Positions 48,032 to 60,111 of a stretch of 64,000 bases of DNA are shown piece by piece. The stretch's first letter is position 1. The number at the start of each line of letters is the position of its first letter. This DNA is from Siphonodentalium dalli. Its lineage: Eukaryota > Mollusca > Scaphopoda > Gadilida > Siphonodentaliidae. The position numbers and the translations under genes are program-made. The notes under the pieces were generated by a model that did no database searches, had not been told where the DNA came from, and was given only the letters and a program-made list of their open reading frames with translations. Location of the stretch: positions 176,101,692 through 176,165,691 of the forward strand of contig CP136061.1 in NCBI GenBank assembly GCA_032622095.1. Direction: 5' to 3'.

Positions 48032-48273
48032 AATCCAATTCCTGTGGCGAGTACATGACATACGATGAGGAACGCCGTGCGAAAATTGTGAGACATTCCA
48101 TAGACAGCGGTGTTGCCAATGCATCTCATAAATATTCTGCATTATTGAACCAGAAGGTTAGTGAAACCATCGACGTATATTGTATGGATAGGACACAAAG
48201 CAATTACCGCTTTATCTCGCGATCGGTGTTACTTCGACCGCAGCTGGCGAGAATTGCTGCCAGTGGAAGTTAG
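48032..48273 (+). pseudogene. Transposon-derived HTH fragment
   Basis: The in-frame segment GEYMTYDEERRAKIVRHSID, then NASHKYSALLNQKVSET resembles a helix-turn-helix module found in repeat-associated invertebrate proteins (pattern: basic helix, 'A..KYS..L...VSE.T'). Similarity fades after about 48165. No start or catalytic domain is visible, so it is a remnant. The assignment to pogo/Jerky-like or recombinase families is undecided. Confidence 0.4.
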
Positions 48274-48836
48274 CGTAGTAACCAGTGTAAACAATCTAGC
48301 GATTACGCATGTCTCGCGTAATATCGCTGTTTAATGCAGGTCGATGGTATTAATAAACGATATTTGTGTTATGTTAAATCAACGAAACCAACGAAATTAA
48401 TATGCTAGTGATAATAAAAGGATAGAATTACCCAAATAAGACAATTTTTCGCCGTTTATTTTCCTATGCAAACAAATTTGAGTAACAAACTCGCCTGCCT
48501 AAATTTAAAAAATAACAAAACACCAGGTCAGACATACTCTTTGTCTGTGTATCATGTTTGACAATAAAGTTCCAAAGAATGCACATAAGAGTATATTGTT
48601 TATGCACGTGCCGTCTAATTTCTCAGACGTGGGAACCAATTTCTCAGATGTGGGAAATGTGAATATTGTTGCTTACTCGACTACTGAGCCCATTAGGCCT
48701 ATCAATATTTACACCACCATTTATTGTGTTGGGGTGGTGTGAATGAACCTCATACAAATTACGATTGCATGTAATCTCAGAGAACTAATATAAAACTTGG
48801 GACAAGAGCACCATGTTAAACATATATCTTACGATC

Positions 48837-49110
48837 ATGGCCAAAGCCAATGATGATTTTCTGTCCTGGAATAGTGACATTGATCTTGATGATTTATTAA
48901 ATGAGTATACTGATAGTGATTGTTATGAGCACTGCAAGCGATCTTAAAAACAACCCAGAAGCTTTTGACAAGCACCAACTTAAAAAACAGAAATGCACAG
49001 CACAGAAGGAGACTAAATGTTTGCCTGATGATGTAAATTATGTGTGTCCAATATGTGGAAAAGTTCTGAAAACAATCAGAGGATTCAGGGGTCACACAAA
49101 AAAACAACAG
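48837..49110 (+). pseudogene. C2H2 zinc-finger protein N-terminal fragment, frameshifted
   Basis: ATG at 48837 opens an acidic stretch (MAKANDDFLSWNSDIDLDD...), with a shift near 48930 into a frame that carries YVCPICGKVLKTIRGFRGH, one clean C2H2 finger (Cys-x2-Cys...His). The protein ends abruptly at about 49110, where sequence belonging to a gene on the opposite strand starts. This looks like a rearranged transposon gene, not a host factor. Confidence 0.45.
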
Positions 49111-49600
49111 AACCAACTGGTACAAATTCTTGAAAATCTTCATCAGGATTTCCAACACAAACTTGTAATGTTGCAACTTTATTAAGAAGTTTATTAACTG
49201 AATTTATGTCAATGAATACATCAGGTAGATCTTCAAAGACACTGTGAGATTTTGGAAGAATTTGTCTATGAACAGCTAATTTTGCTTCAAAATCTGTCAA
49301 TTGTTATACAGAGTTTAACACCAACTGTCTCATGTGTCCGCATATACATGTCAATGACACATATTTTTTCACTGCTGTTGGCTATGATGTAAGGACTGTT
49401 TAGTGAAGCAGCGACATCTTGTTTGAGCGATTCAAAGTCATCCAGAGGCATGTCAAGAATGATATTCTCTCCACTGCTACCTGATTCAACGTCATGTGGA
49501 TTTGAAGTTGCCATCAGAACCTCATCAGTATTAGATGAATCGGCAACTGTTGACTTTATCCACTGATATTTTCTTTTCCTCGAACTGCCAGCCCCTTTTT
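49085..49600 (-). pseudogene. Repeat-associated protein fragment with GNPDEDF motif, convergent
   Basis: Read leftward from 49600: GSSRKRKYQWIKSTVADSS, the acidic LDMPLDDFESL, then VHRQILPKSHSVFEDL and VCVGNPDEDFQEF. One frameshift lies near 49290. The right edge at 49600/49601 is exactly the start of the HINE array, so the 5' part of the gene was cut off or displaced. The C-GNPDE-F word recurs in uncharacterised invertebrate repeat proteins, but I cannot name the family. It faces the zinc-finger fragment tail to tail. Confidence 0.4.
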
Positions 49601-52182
49601 AGCTCAACTTTACTTTGTAAAGTTTGAGCTATTGCCATGGCTTTGTCGTCCGTCGTGCGTGTGCGTGATGCGTCAACAATTTCCTTTAGCACGGGCTACA
49701 GGTCATACCTTTGGTCGGATCATTATGAAATTTGTCATAGCTGTTGACATTGACATGTAGATGGGAACGAGTCATTTTGGGTTCATTCAGGAAAAAAACA
49801 TGGCCGCCAGTGGCCATCTTTGATTTCAATATTCAATCCATTAGCACGGGCTACAAGTCGTACTGTTCGTCTGATCATCATGAAATTTGTCATGGATGTT
49901 CACAATGACATGTAGATAGGAATGAGTCATTTTGGGGTCATTCGGCAAAAAAACATGGCCGCCAGCAGCCATTTTGGATTTTACTCTTTGTATGACTAAA
50001 TCCTTTAGCACGGGCTACAGGTCGTACCTTTAGTCTGATCATCATGAAATATGTCATGGCTGTTGAAATTGGAATGTAGATGGGAACGAGTCATTTTGGG
50101 GTCATTCGGACAAACAACATGGCTGCCAGTGGCCATCTTGGATTTCAAAATTCAATCCATTAGCACGGGCTACAGGTCGTACCATTGGTCTGATCATCAT
50201 GAAATTTGTCATGAATGTTAACATTGACATGTAGATGGGAACGAGTAATTTTGGGGTCATTCGGCTCAAAAACATGGCCGCCGGCAGCCATCTTAGATTT
50301 TCTCTTTGCATGACTAAATTCGTTGTCACGGCCTACAGGTCGTACCTTTGGTCGGATCATCATAAAATGTGTCATGGATGTTAACAATGACATGTAGATG
50401 GGAACGAGTAATTTTAGGGTCATTCGGCAAAAAAACATGGCCGCCAGCAGCCATTTTGGATTTTACTCTTTGTATGACTAAATCCTTTAGCACGGGCTAC
50501 GGGTCGTACCTGTAGTCTGATCATCATGAAATATGTCTTGGCTGTTGAAATTGGAATGTAGATCGGAAAGAGTAATTTTCGGGTCATTCGGACAAACAAC
50601 ATGGCTGCCAGTGGCCATCTTGGATTTCAAAATTGTATCCATTAGCACGGCTACAGGTCGTACCATTGGTCTGATCATCATGAAATTTGTCATGAATGTT
50701 AACATTGACATGTAGATGGGAACGAGTAATTTTGGGGTCATTCGGCCAAAAAACATGGCTGCCGGCAGCCATCTTAGATTTACTCTTTGCATGACTAAAT
50801 TCTTTGGTACGGCCTACAGGTCGTACCCTTGGTCGGATCATCATAAAATGTGTCATAGCTGTTGAGATTGAAATGTAGATGGGAACGAGTCATTTTGGGT
50901 TCATTCGGGGAAAAAACATGGCCGCCAGTGGCCATCTTGGATTTCAATATTCAATCCATTAGCACGGGCTACAGGTCGTACTGTTTGTCTGATCATCATG
51001 AAATTTGTCATGGATATTAATATTGACATGTAGATGGGAACGAGTAATTTTGGGGTTGTTCGGCCAAAAAACAATGCCACCGGCAGCCATCTTAGATTTT
51101 ACTCTTTGCATGACTAAATTCTTGGCACGGCCTACAGGTCGTGACTTTGGTCGGATCATCATAAATTTTTTCATGGATGTTAACAATGAGATGTAAATGG
51201 GAACGAGTCATTTTGGGGTCATTCGGCAAAAAAACATGGCCGCCAGCAGCCATTTTGGAGTTTACTCATTGTATGACTAAATCCTTTAGCACGGGCTACA
51301 GGTCGTACCTTTAGTCTGACCATCATGAAATTTGTCATGGCTGTTTTGAAATTGGAATGTAGATGGGAACGAGTCATTTTGGGGTCATTCGGACAAACAA
51401 CATGGCCGCCAGCGGCCATCTTGGATTTCAAAATTCAATCCATTAGCACGGGCTACAGGTCGTACCTTTGGTCCGATCTTTATGAAATTTGTCATGAATG
51501 TTGACATTGTCATGTAGATGGGAACGAGTTATTTTGAGGTCATTCGGCAAAAAACATGGCCACCAGCCACCATTTTGGATTTCAAAATTCAATCCATTGT
51601 CGCGGGCTACAGGTCATACTGCTCGTCTGATCATCATGAAATTTGTCAAGGATGTTAATATTGACATGTAGATGGGAACGAGTCATTTTGGAGTCATTCG
51701 GCCAAAAAAAATGGCAACCAGAAGCCATCTTGGATTTAACTCTTTGCATGACTAAATCCTTTGGCGCGGCCTACAGGTCGTAGCTTTGGTCAGATCTTCA
51801 TGAAATTTTTTACGGATGTTAACAATGACATGTAGATGGGAATTATTCATTTTGGAGTCATTTGGCCAAAAAACATGGCTGCCAGCAGCCATCTTGGATT
51901 TTACTCTTTGCATGACTAAATCCTTTGACACAGGCTACAGGTCGTATCATTTGTCAGATCATCATGAAATTTGTAATGGATGTTAATAATGACATGTAAA
52001 TGGGAACGAGTCTTTTTGGGATCATTTGGCAAAAAAACATGGCTGCCAGCTGCCATCTTAGATTTTACTCTTTGCATAACTAGGCCTTTCAACTTTCCAC
52101 ATTCCTAATCACTCCATTGACTTTAACACATGAAATTATTCCCTTTCCAAGTTGAGCTACAGTGTCATTGACACTTGAATTT
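49601..52182. mobile_element. HINE-like element with a 15-unit tandem array
   Basis: Starts with a palindrome AGCTCAACTTTAC..GTAAAGTTTGAGCT (49601-49630) and a GTCCGTCGTGCGTG stretch, and ends with 'agttgagctacagtgtcattgacact' including the hairpin GTGTCATTGACAC (about 52162-52175). The interior repeats 'cacgggctacaggtcgtac...gacatgtagatgggaacgag'. Each unit carries a 'catggccgccagcagccatcttgg' type motif. Fragments of the same family lie at 56110-56760, 56829-57148 plus 59436-59625, and 63466-63862. Open frames across it are by-products. Confidence 0.85.
49691..51950. repeat. Tandem array with two alternating unit lengths (~155 and ~164 bp)
   Basis: The word 'cgg(g/c)ctacaggtcgtac' starts at 49691, 49847, 50011, 50166, 50329, 50493, 50648, 50810, 50965, 51128, 51292, 51449, 51603, 51767 and 51931. 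The step is about 155 when the linker is 'gatttcaaaattcaatccattag' and about 163 when it is 'ttttactctttgcatgactaaatcctt'. Confidence 0.93.
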
Positions 52183-53225
52183 TTTAGTTTCGGCATCCTG
52201 AAATGAGATAATGAAAAACATTGTAGATCTCTGAAAATTTACATATGACTGTAATAACAAAACTTATTAGTCTGTAATAACTATGGACTTTTGTCACATT
52301 TCAGAAAAATTTTACTGATAATTTTCACAAATAAAGAGCGTTTCATCTTACAGATTTTTGATATGGCCAACAATGAAGAGCGTTCATCTCTCTATACAAC
52401 ATTTCAAAATAGTTTCCATTGTGGTTTAAAGGTATACAGATTTGATTGCCTCCTGCGTCATCAGAATTCAACAACAACAACATTTCTTCCAACATGTATA
52501 CATTGTTTTATGACTCAATGTCATAAATTTGGATTTCTAAATTATGAAAAACCCCTTGTTTTTCACCACATAAGGATAGGTGTGAGAAACACTATCCATT
52601 AACTAATGGTCTAATTAGCTGTATTGAGACAGCTTGCCACTTGCTTGTAATGTCCAGTTACTGCTTGTTGCTTACTAATGAGCCTTTCATTGTGTGAGAA
52701 ACACTCTCCACTGACTAACGGACTAATTATGTGAATTGGCAGATTTCCACTTATGTACATGTACCAGTGCCAGGTACTGCTTGTTGCTAACCTGATAGAC
52801 CTTTCCTTCCATACATGTAGATATCAACATGGTTTTGGTTATGTTTTGTGGGAGCAGAGGCATATAACCAAAATCAAAGACATGAGTAAATTAATTTAAC
52901 TTACCTGATGTTTCACAGGATTGAGCTGCAATGCTGTGCAAATAGTCCAATTAGTATCTCCAAATCACCTGAAATAAAAACAAATAAGTACTGGTTATAA
53001 TTAAATTTGTACAATTGCTAAACTGCTAGCCATAATTTCACTCAGTGAAAATAGTGTTACATCCATTCAATTTACAAAATCTAACTATAACATACTGGCC
53101 ATGATTCATGTGTTACCAGTATACTATTAGTACTTGGTTTAAAACTATAGTTTCATGTGAAAAAATTCTTTGCCAGAGTTGTATACATGTGGCATTTACA
53201 TTATTATATACTGGCATCATCAGGC
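52183..53225. other. Non-coding; contains a 115 bp direct duplication
   Basis: 'gtgtgagaaacactmtccaytractaayggwctaatta' occurs near 52581 and again near 52696, with matching downstream text to about 52800. No coding frame supported. Confidence 0.5.
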
Positions 53226-53230
53226 CTGGC

Positions 53231-54448
53231 AATATGGCGCAATTTCAATTTGGCGTGGGCGATATATCGCTCGCGCAACATTCACTACCCAACATATTTT
53301 TGCAGTCGTAATTTTGATGAGTTATCCGTTTGAAAACATATAAGGCAACGCGACATCGCATATTTGAAGCAGGAGACACATGCTATGTTAACAGTCGGCT
53401 GCCACCGGTATATCTAATTAGGTCAAACCATGCTACACACCCGTCACCAGTGACAGACTGACGATTACATGACCTAACTGTGAACGTGCAGTTCTACCCG
53501 CAAATCATACCTTACCTACAAGGTTTGATGAGCGCTGTTGACAGCGATGGGTGGGGCTACGAAGGAATCCGCCAATCGCGCAACAGTGCTCGCTGACATG
53601 TAAACAAATGAGGTGAATGAAGTGGCGAAAACAAAGAATAAATATCGCGATATCGTGCAATTAATTACATGAAATGAGTGATTTATACATAGCACGGATG
53701 GGTTATGAGATGATACAAACATAGAAGTGATTTAATTTATGATATGTACGGAATAATGTATGTTTTGACTCGATAGAAGTGGACGAAATTTCACAAATGT
53801 ACGGAAGCCGCGAATGTACCGATGGATTATATAGATAAAAGTATGGAACAAATAAATGCATGATATAATGATTGATTCTGGTTAGGTTACTTGGTCACTC
53901 AGGTATAAAGGAACAAACACAAACATATCATGTACATGTATGTACAATATATGCATGGCATAATGATTGATTCTGGTTAACTTACAATAATATCTTATCA
54001 TGATGTCACCTCATACATGTATTATACAGTATAACAGCATGTAATATATGATATAAATATATTATAATGATTGATTGATTCTGGTTAACCATTAGGTCAC
54101 TTGGATCAGGCATAAAGGAACAAACACAACAATACCATATATGCAAGACATGGTATAACATTTATAAAAGTACTTTTAATATTAAACAATAATAAGTTAT
54201 ACAACATTCATTGATAATTTCACAATTAATATATGATTATAAATTAATTAAATTAAAATATTATCACTTACCACATAATAAGTTATATGCAATATGACAT
54301 ATATGTCAGTTTACTTGTATTTCATATGTTACAACATAAATACCCCATAAAACAGAAATTGCCCCTGCAAAATATTTTAGCCCCTGCAAAGTATGTTGGC
54401 GAGGGCGAATTTTAGCCCCTGCAGATTTTTCATAAGGCCAGCACTGCA
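53231..54448. mobile_element. Possible hAT-type non-autonomous element, old
   Basis: Possible ends are CAGGCCTGGCAATATGG (about 53231) and, inverted, CAGTGCTGGCCTTATG (ending about 54448). CAG-starting ends are typical of hAT. The flanking words GGCATCAT and CATCATAC overlap but do not match as an 8 bp TSD. The inside has a threefold 'taatgattgattctggtta' repeat (53868, 53960, 54066). No transposase. Weak call. Confidence 0.3.
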
Positions 54449-56105
54449 TCATACATTTGAAGCAATATGCGCATTTTAACGGATTTGGTTTTTATTGAAA
54501 ATCCTATTGCCTCTTGTATTACTACCTCATATACAAGCTAATATCAGCATATAAATCACAGCAATAAAATGATGATATCTCAAAAACAGTGCATTTGTTA
54601 TTAATGAAACTTGCAAGAGTCATGCATGAGTATGTTTTCTAAAAGAAAAAACATTCAGATGACATAGAACCAAGAATATGTAAAGGTATAGTAAAAAGTT
54701 CAAAGTGATGTGAATTTCCTCAATAAAAACACATTTTAGTACATCTCTCAAAGAAAACATTTGAGTAGAAAAGTGAAACTTAAACTTGCACTACAAAAGG
54801 ACTTTAGTATCAAGTTAGCACTTTTATTATGTGTCTTAGCTAAACTTTTGTTGATTATTTTTGACTTTTCAATTTTCTGCCAGAGGGTGACCAGACCATT
54901 GAAATTAGGAAACATACTGTGGTTTTCATAAATCACAATTGCTGGTGTCGTATTCAACGCACATGTAGCAATATACGTCCAAAAAATAATAGTTTATGCT
55001 GTCACATCCTTCGGATATGTTACATAAAATTGATATTTACGATTATTTGTATTCGATGTACCGCATAGTAAAATTCTGCTCTGATTGTAAACAAAGGGAA
55101 AGTCGTAGAAGAAAACAGTTGCAAACACGGAAACTACAAACTGTCATTACTAAATATAAGCGAAAAAACATAGTGTATTACTTCTACTGTATGATGACGA
55201 TAAGATTTGATAATATACTCACTGTCTTTGATGAATAATCTCGTTTTTCTGCTATAAAATAACACAGTCAAGCTGAAGAATGTCAATTCGTAAAATGAAG
55301 CCGAAAAGAGTAATCTCGTCAGTTCTCACCGATCGCGAGATTTCGCTAAAAATAACACTGGGCTAACGAGAGTTTCATATCCATTAAATATAGATCGATG
55401 GTGAAACAACTGTGAGGAGTATGCGTGACCAGTATCGGAAACTAAAAAGAGCAGTGTGTGTGAACCCATAACATTGCCAAAGTCACTCATGCTCAGTAAT
55501 TTAGATGTTAAAGTTAGAAACTGGACCTTAGCTACTCTTCCATTAATATACTCCCAGATTGATAGAGTTACCTCCCTAGGCTTTGAATGTACATTGGGTC
55601 AATAAAGTTACCTCCCGTATGACATTTCTTATTTCTCAAAATCGATCTAGTTTCGAAGATTATTTTTTCGTGGGGTTTTTAATTTCGTTGTTATCAGCAA
55701 CCACGAAAACCATGAAAACCGGACCACCACAAATAAATGTACTTTTATAGTATTCCCTTTGAAATTACTAGATCAATGGATCTCATAGATTGGGATTTAA
55801 ATTTGGTTCAAATAGGGGCAGAGATTTAACACTCCCACCCTATCTATGCTATGAATTCATGTTTGGTACTTGTATATAGATTCCGATAATTACATGTAAT
55901 AATTTTGATAAAAACTGCTATTATCAGTAAGGTTTTGATAAATTTCCGACAGTTGGAGATCTTGGAAGTAGTAAGTACCAGTTGTAATTTAGTTTGGTCC
56001 ATTTGGGAGGTAATGGGTATTGATCTATTGGTGGAGAGGAGGGGTGTGCAGTTAGAAATTTCAAAGTGCACACCCCCATATCCCCTCCCACCAATCATTG
56101 CAGAC
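54449..56105. other. Non-coding, unassigned
   Basis: AT-rich with no supported frame. Short inverted words around 56035-56095 (GCACACCCCCATATCCC...) are the only structure noted. Confidence 0.4.
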
Positions 56106-56760
56106 CCTTTATCTGTGTCCCTGTGTAGAACTACTTGGCGGCAGCAATCAATAATTTTACTCCTTGCATGACTTAATTCTTTGGTACACCATCTTTCAAA
56201 TCACATCCCTCATCCGATTGTCACCAAACATCATATGGATCTTCAGGTTGACCATTAAATGGGAGCCATTTAATTTCTCTGAATTTCGTCAAAGAATATG
56301 GCCGCCAAAGGCCATCTACTCCTTGCATGACTAAATCCTTCATTTCACCCTACAGGACAGATCCCTCATCCGATTATCACCAAAAGTTATATGGAGTGGT
56401 CTATAGATGGGAGCCATCAAATGTTTCTGAAATTCATTAAAAAACATGGCCACAGGCAGCCATCTTGGATTTCACATTTGAATCCAACAGCGCACCATAT
56501 ATTTATTGGACAATTTTTTTTTTTTATAGGCCTTTGAATCATTTTCAATTAAAATCATAGTCGCCACTATCCATCTTGGAATTTACTCTTTGTATCACTA
56601 AATACTTTGGCATGCCCTACAGCCAAAATTTTTATCCAATTGATCCCAAATTTCATGGCTCTTCGGGTTGACCTCTGGTTTTACTTAAACATATTAACTT
56701 TCCGCATTCCTCATCACACTATTGTCTGTATTGTGTGACATTATCAAAGTTCAGCTAAAA
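56106..56760. repeat. 3' fragment of the HINE array family, diverged
   Basis: Shares 'tactccttgcatgactaaatcctt', 'catggccacaggcagccatcttgg' and the terminal 'attaactttccgcattcctcatcac' with the end of 49601-52182. Ends near 'aaagttcagcta' at 56757. Confidence 0.6.
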
Positions 56761-56828
56761 TTGACCCTTTCATTGTTAGAAGCAAGCCATTATCGTTTTC
56801 TTCCAAATATTGAGTTAGGAGGGTTTTT

Positions 56829-57148
56829 AGCTTAACTTTACTTGTAAAGTTTGAACTATTGCCATGTGTGGGTATCTTTTCTCCATGTGTGTGTATGCGT
56901 GCATGTTTGTGTTCGTCAACAATTTTCATTAGCACAGGCTACTGGTCGTACCTTTGGTCGGATCATTACAAAATTTGTCATGGCTGTTGATATTGACATG
57001 TAGATGGGAACTAGTCATTTTGGGGTCATTTGGAAAAAAAACATTTGTCGCCAGTGGCCATCTTGGATTTCAAAATTCAATCCATTAGCTCGGGCTACAT
57101 GCCACGCTGTTCATCTGATCATAATAAAAATTGTCATGGATGTTACTA
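56829..57148. repeat. HINE array family copy, left piece (continues at 59436-59625)
   Basis: Starts with the same palindrome type (AGCTTAACTTTACTTGTAAA...) and core units as 49601-52182, and is interrupted at 57148 by the pogo-ended element. The text resumes at 59436 with 'ttgacatgtagatgggaacgag'. Confidence 0.75.
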
Positions 57149-59433
57149 CAGACGATCCCACTTATTAACATAACGGATAAAAACATATCCCGTTTACAAC
57201 CATAAAATGTTCCTGCACCAAACCATTTACACTGTATTATATGTTAAGTTCTACCCTCTAATAACATAAGATTTTGATAGACCACCGGTTATAAACATAG
57301 AAATATGCAATAACATGTTATCCACGCCAGTGAAACTATGTACACATGCCAGTTAATTGAGAAGCCATTACAGTTAATTATGTAATTCAATCAATGCAAA
57401 GACGGCAAACAAAGAGAAACAAGCTGTGAACGACCACATGGGCGCTTAAGATACTGATAGGCCTGTCAGCTAATTGGTTTTTATCACTTACAATCCGGCA
57501 TGTGTGCTCTTTTTAATCCATTTACAATGGGACTTTAATGTACTTTGACAGGGCTTCGAATTCCGTGTCCGAAACGTTCCAATGTCGCGACATTGCATCA
57601 CCGCGATCACGCTCAAAATAACACCTAATTTGTATGAATAGGAAACGGATGAGTATGTTTACTTAGAACCCGGTACCATAGTCCCACGCTGTCTGATTCA
57701 TATCATATAAAACTCAAGCCATACTTTCTCTGGCCTGAGAGTGGAGCGAAACGGTCGTGATTGCTTCGATCCTTATTAGTTCCTCTTCGGTCAGAGCGTT
57801 GAGCACGGGTGAGTCGTGTGGCCGCGCCTCCGGGTGCAGCTGCCCTCGTGCTTAACGCCAGTGAGACGGTTTTGGATTAGGCTTATGGATTTAATCCCAG
57901 ACGCCGTGTTGGCCACAGTGCAAAGAAGTCGGATATTGGACATCGCTAACTGGTCTCTCCAGTCTAGCCGGGGATATCTGACTCTTTGCCTGGAGTTCAG
58001 GACTGAAGATGCTGGAGGAAACCAGAAATCACAGACCCGGGACACCAACTCCAAGACTGCCTCCTGTTCCATGAATGTTGGGAAGGGGCCTCCCAAGAAG
58101 AAGACGCCTACTAGAAAAAGAAGGGACGCCGCCAGACGGGCTAAATGGAAGAAGCAGAAGGGGGTGACCGTTGATCGACCGGTCACCCCTCCCCTGTGGC
58201 TCAGCCGTCTATAGTCATAGCCGGCGGGTCGAAGTTGTCTGAGAGACGCCCAGACGACTCGACCTGCGTGGAGACTGACGACATTGAACCAGCTAGCAGG
58301 GACTCCGTGGATCTGCCGGAGGTCCCTGCTGTCGTCGTCGAGGCTTGCGGAGACAGGGACGTGGATACCACCCCAGATGTTCCTGCCGCCAGCTTCGACG
58401 TGGAACTGGACAGCTTTACACCTCGGACACTGGATTACCAGAACATCCCGGTGTCCCCCAGTTCCACCACCAGGGAGGGTGAACCACCAGACAGAGAAGA
58501 GCAGCTCCATCTATTAAGAGAAGCCTTTGAAAGCCGAGTACACGCGGCAGAAGCTAAAGACCAAAGATACACCATAACCAAGGCAGACAGCGAGCTGTTG
58601 TATAACGAAACAATATACACAGCAGCAGACGCTGGTGTACCGTCTGACCAAGTGTACAGGATAGTTGATGGGGTCATCCAGTACCGGAAGGGGAAGTCAG
58701 GAAAGAAGACAGACACCAGCAGCACGAGCTATACCTCTCCCTCGGATGCCTCTTCGTCTGCACCACCACCGGCGAAGAGGCCGAAAAAGACAAAGAAAAG
58801 ATAAACTAAAATTGCTTCTTTTTTTTTATCAAATTAAAGGCAAAAAAATGAGGGGTTAAGGAAAGGGTCATTCGACCCTTTCGAGAATCCCGGGGTTAGC
58901 CCCCCCAAATCACATTCCCGCTCTCATCATAACCATCCAAAATGTCTAAACGTAAACGTAACGATTTGTCACTCGGAGTTAAATACGAAAAATGAAAGTA
59001 AAGCTTGTTTTACTTTGTGGAATTCCCAGCGGGAAATCCCCTATTCACTCCAATGTCTACAGATAGAGTTACTCCTCCTGACTTGTAACCGGATGTCGAA
59101 TTTAGTGAAAATGGAAGCCGACTTGCGGCGCTTAAATTCACTTGTTTCTGTTTCTTTTTCGTGCATAATACTTGCATCAAGATTGATTCTCCAATCATTC
59201 ATCAAAGTTATGTTGTGTCAAGTTTATTTTGGTGGAATAAAAAGAAGAATAGTAGAAAATAAATAAAACAACCGCCATATTCAATGATTGATGATGGCGA
59301 CGGAAAAAGTGGTCAAATGTCCATACAAAGTACACAAAATGGGCCAAATATCGGAATCCCGCACATAAACATACACGCTTATTAACATAAATTCCTCTTG
59401 CACCGAGGCTATGTGATAAAGCGGGATTAACTG
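57149..59433 (+). mobile_element. Pogo/Tigger-ended element with non-transposase cargo, TA target
   Basis: Ends CAGACGATCCCACTTATTAA and, inverted, CAGTTAATCCCGCTTTATCA, flanked by TA (57147-57148, 59434-59435), interrupting a HINE unit whose text resumes directly. CAG...CCCGCTTAT ends with a TA duplication are those of pogo/Tigger (Tc1-mariner). The inside is GC-rich between about 57700 and 58900 and encodes a protein that is not a DDE transposase. Either another retroelement inserted inside a MITE, or cargo was captured. Confidence 0.7.
57885..58804 (+). pseudogene. Lys/Arg-rich ORF of unknown function, one frameshift
   Basis: ATG at 57885 (MDLIPDAVLATVQRSRILDI) lies in a frame running to 58214. 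The sense continues in a second frame, 58196-58804, overlapping by 19 bp, so one frameshift near 58190 would join them (about 307 residues). The N-terminal third ends in LTLCLEFRTED; a basic block follows (KKKTPTRKRRDAARRAKWKK). The second part is acidic, then shows EEQLHLLREAFESRVHAAEA and VYRIVDGVIQYRKGK, and ends in a Ser/Pro tract with PAKRPKKTKKR. Basic RRDAARRAKW blocks occur in ORF1-type proteins of invertebrate retroelements, so a retroelement origin is possible. GC content is far above the surroundings. No catalytic motif seen. Confidence 0.4.
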
Positions 59434-59625
59434 TATTGACATGTAGATGGGAACGAGCCATTTTGGGGTCATTATGCCATAAAACATGGCTGCCAGCAGC
59501 CATCTTGGATTTTACTCTTTGCATATCTAAATCCTTTGGCATGGGCTTCAGGTCGTGCCTTTGTCTGATCATCATGAACTATGTCATGGAGTTCATATTG
59601 ACATGTAGATGGGAACGAGTCCTTT

Positions 59626-60111
59626 TGCACTGCAGTATCTTGCCCATGTTAAACATCCCAGTCTCAACGCTATAATTCTCGAAAATATTTTCCTCTAATA
59701 GTATTCACAGTACAAAAAATCTACCCTTTTCTAATCCAATTTCATTTTTCTGTTAAATTTTCCAGTATAATAAGGTATAATAAGCCAAAATATGAGAGTG
59801 CAGGACCAACATGAATTGATAAATTACTGTCATGTACATTCAAATAATTGCTGGTGACAAAAACAAATTGTTAATTTTGCTGAACTTTCGATTATGGTTC
59901 AATTTGATGTAAAATATTCTCCCTGATTCGAATCGAAGGAGTCTAACAAACACGATACACTATTAGGTCTATCTTGAAGTTGTTGAATTGGAAATTTGTG
60001 AATTTTGAGTCCAAAAGAACATTTCAGTTTGTAACTTGGGCAAGGATCTTCTAATTCAGTTGTGCTTTGGTGTGTTGATAGCACACAGCTTGGGGAAAGG
60101 ATACCGACTTA
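59626..60111. other. Non-coding spacer
   Basis: No supported frame. The TTA target of E3 ends it (60109-60111). Confidence 0.5.

Noticed and set aside
50102-51431. Many 60-101 residue frames resembling one another across 50.1-51.4 kb
   Set aside because: They are translations of the HINE tandem units; unit lengths of 155 and 164 bp do not keep one frame, and no protein signature is present.
53231-54448. Firm hAT element call
   Set aside because: The end sequences fit, but the 8 bp target duplication does not match, so it is kept only as a weak feature.
57791-58510. 239-residue minus-strand frame
   Set aside because: Antisense shadow of the GC-rich ORF at 57885-58804; no motif, and the sense strand has the coherent basic/acidic composition.
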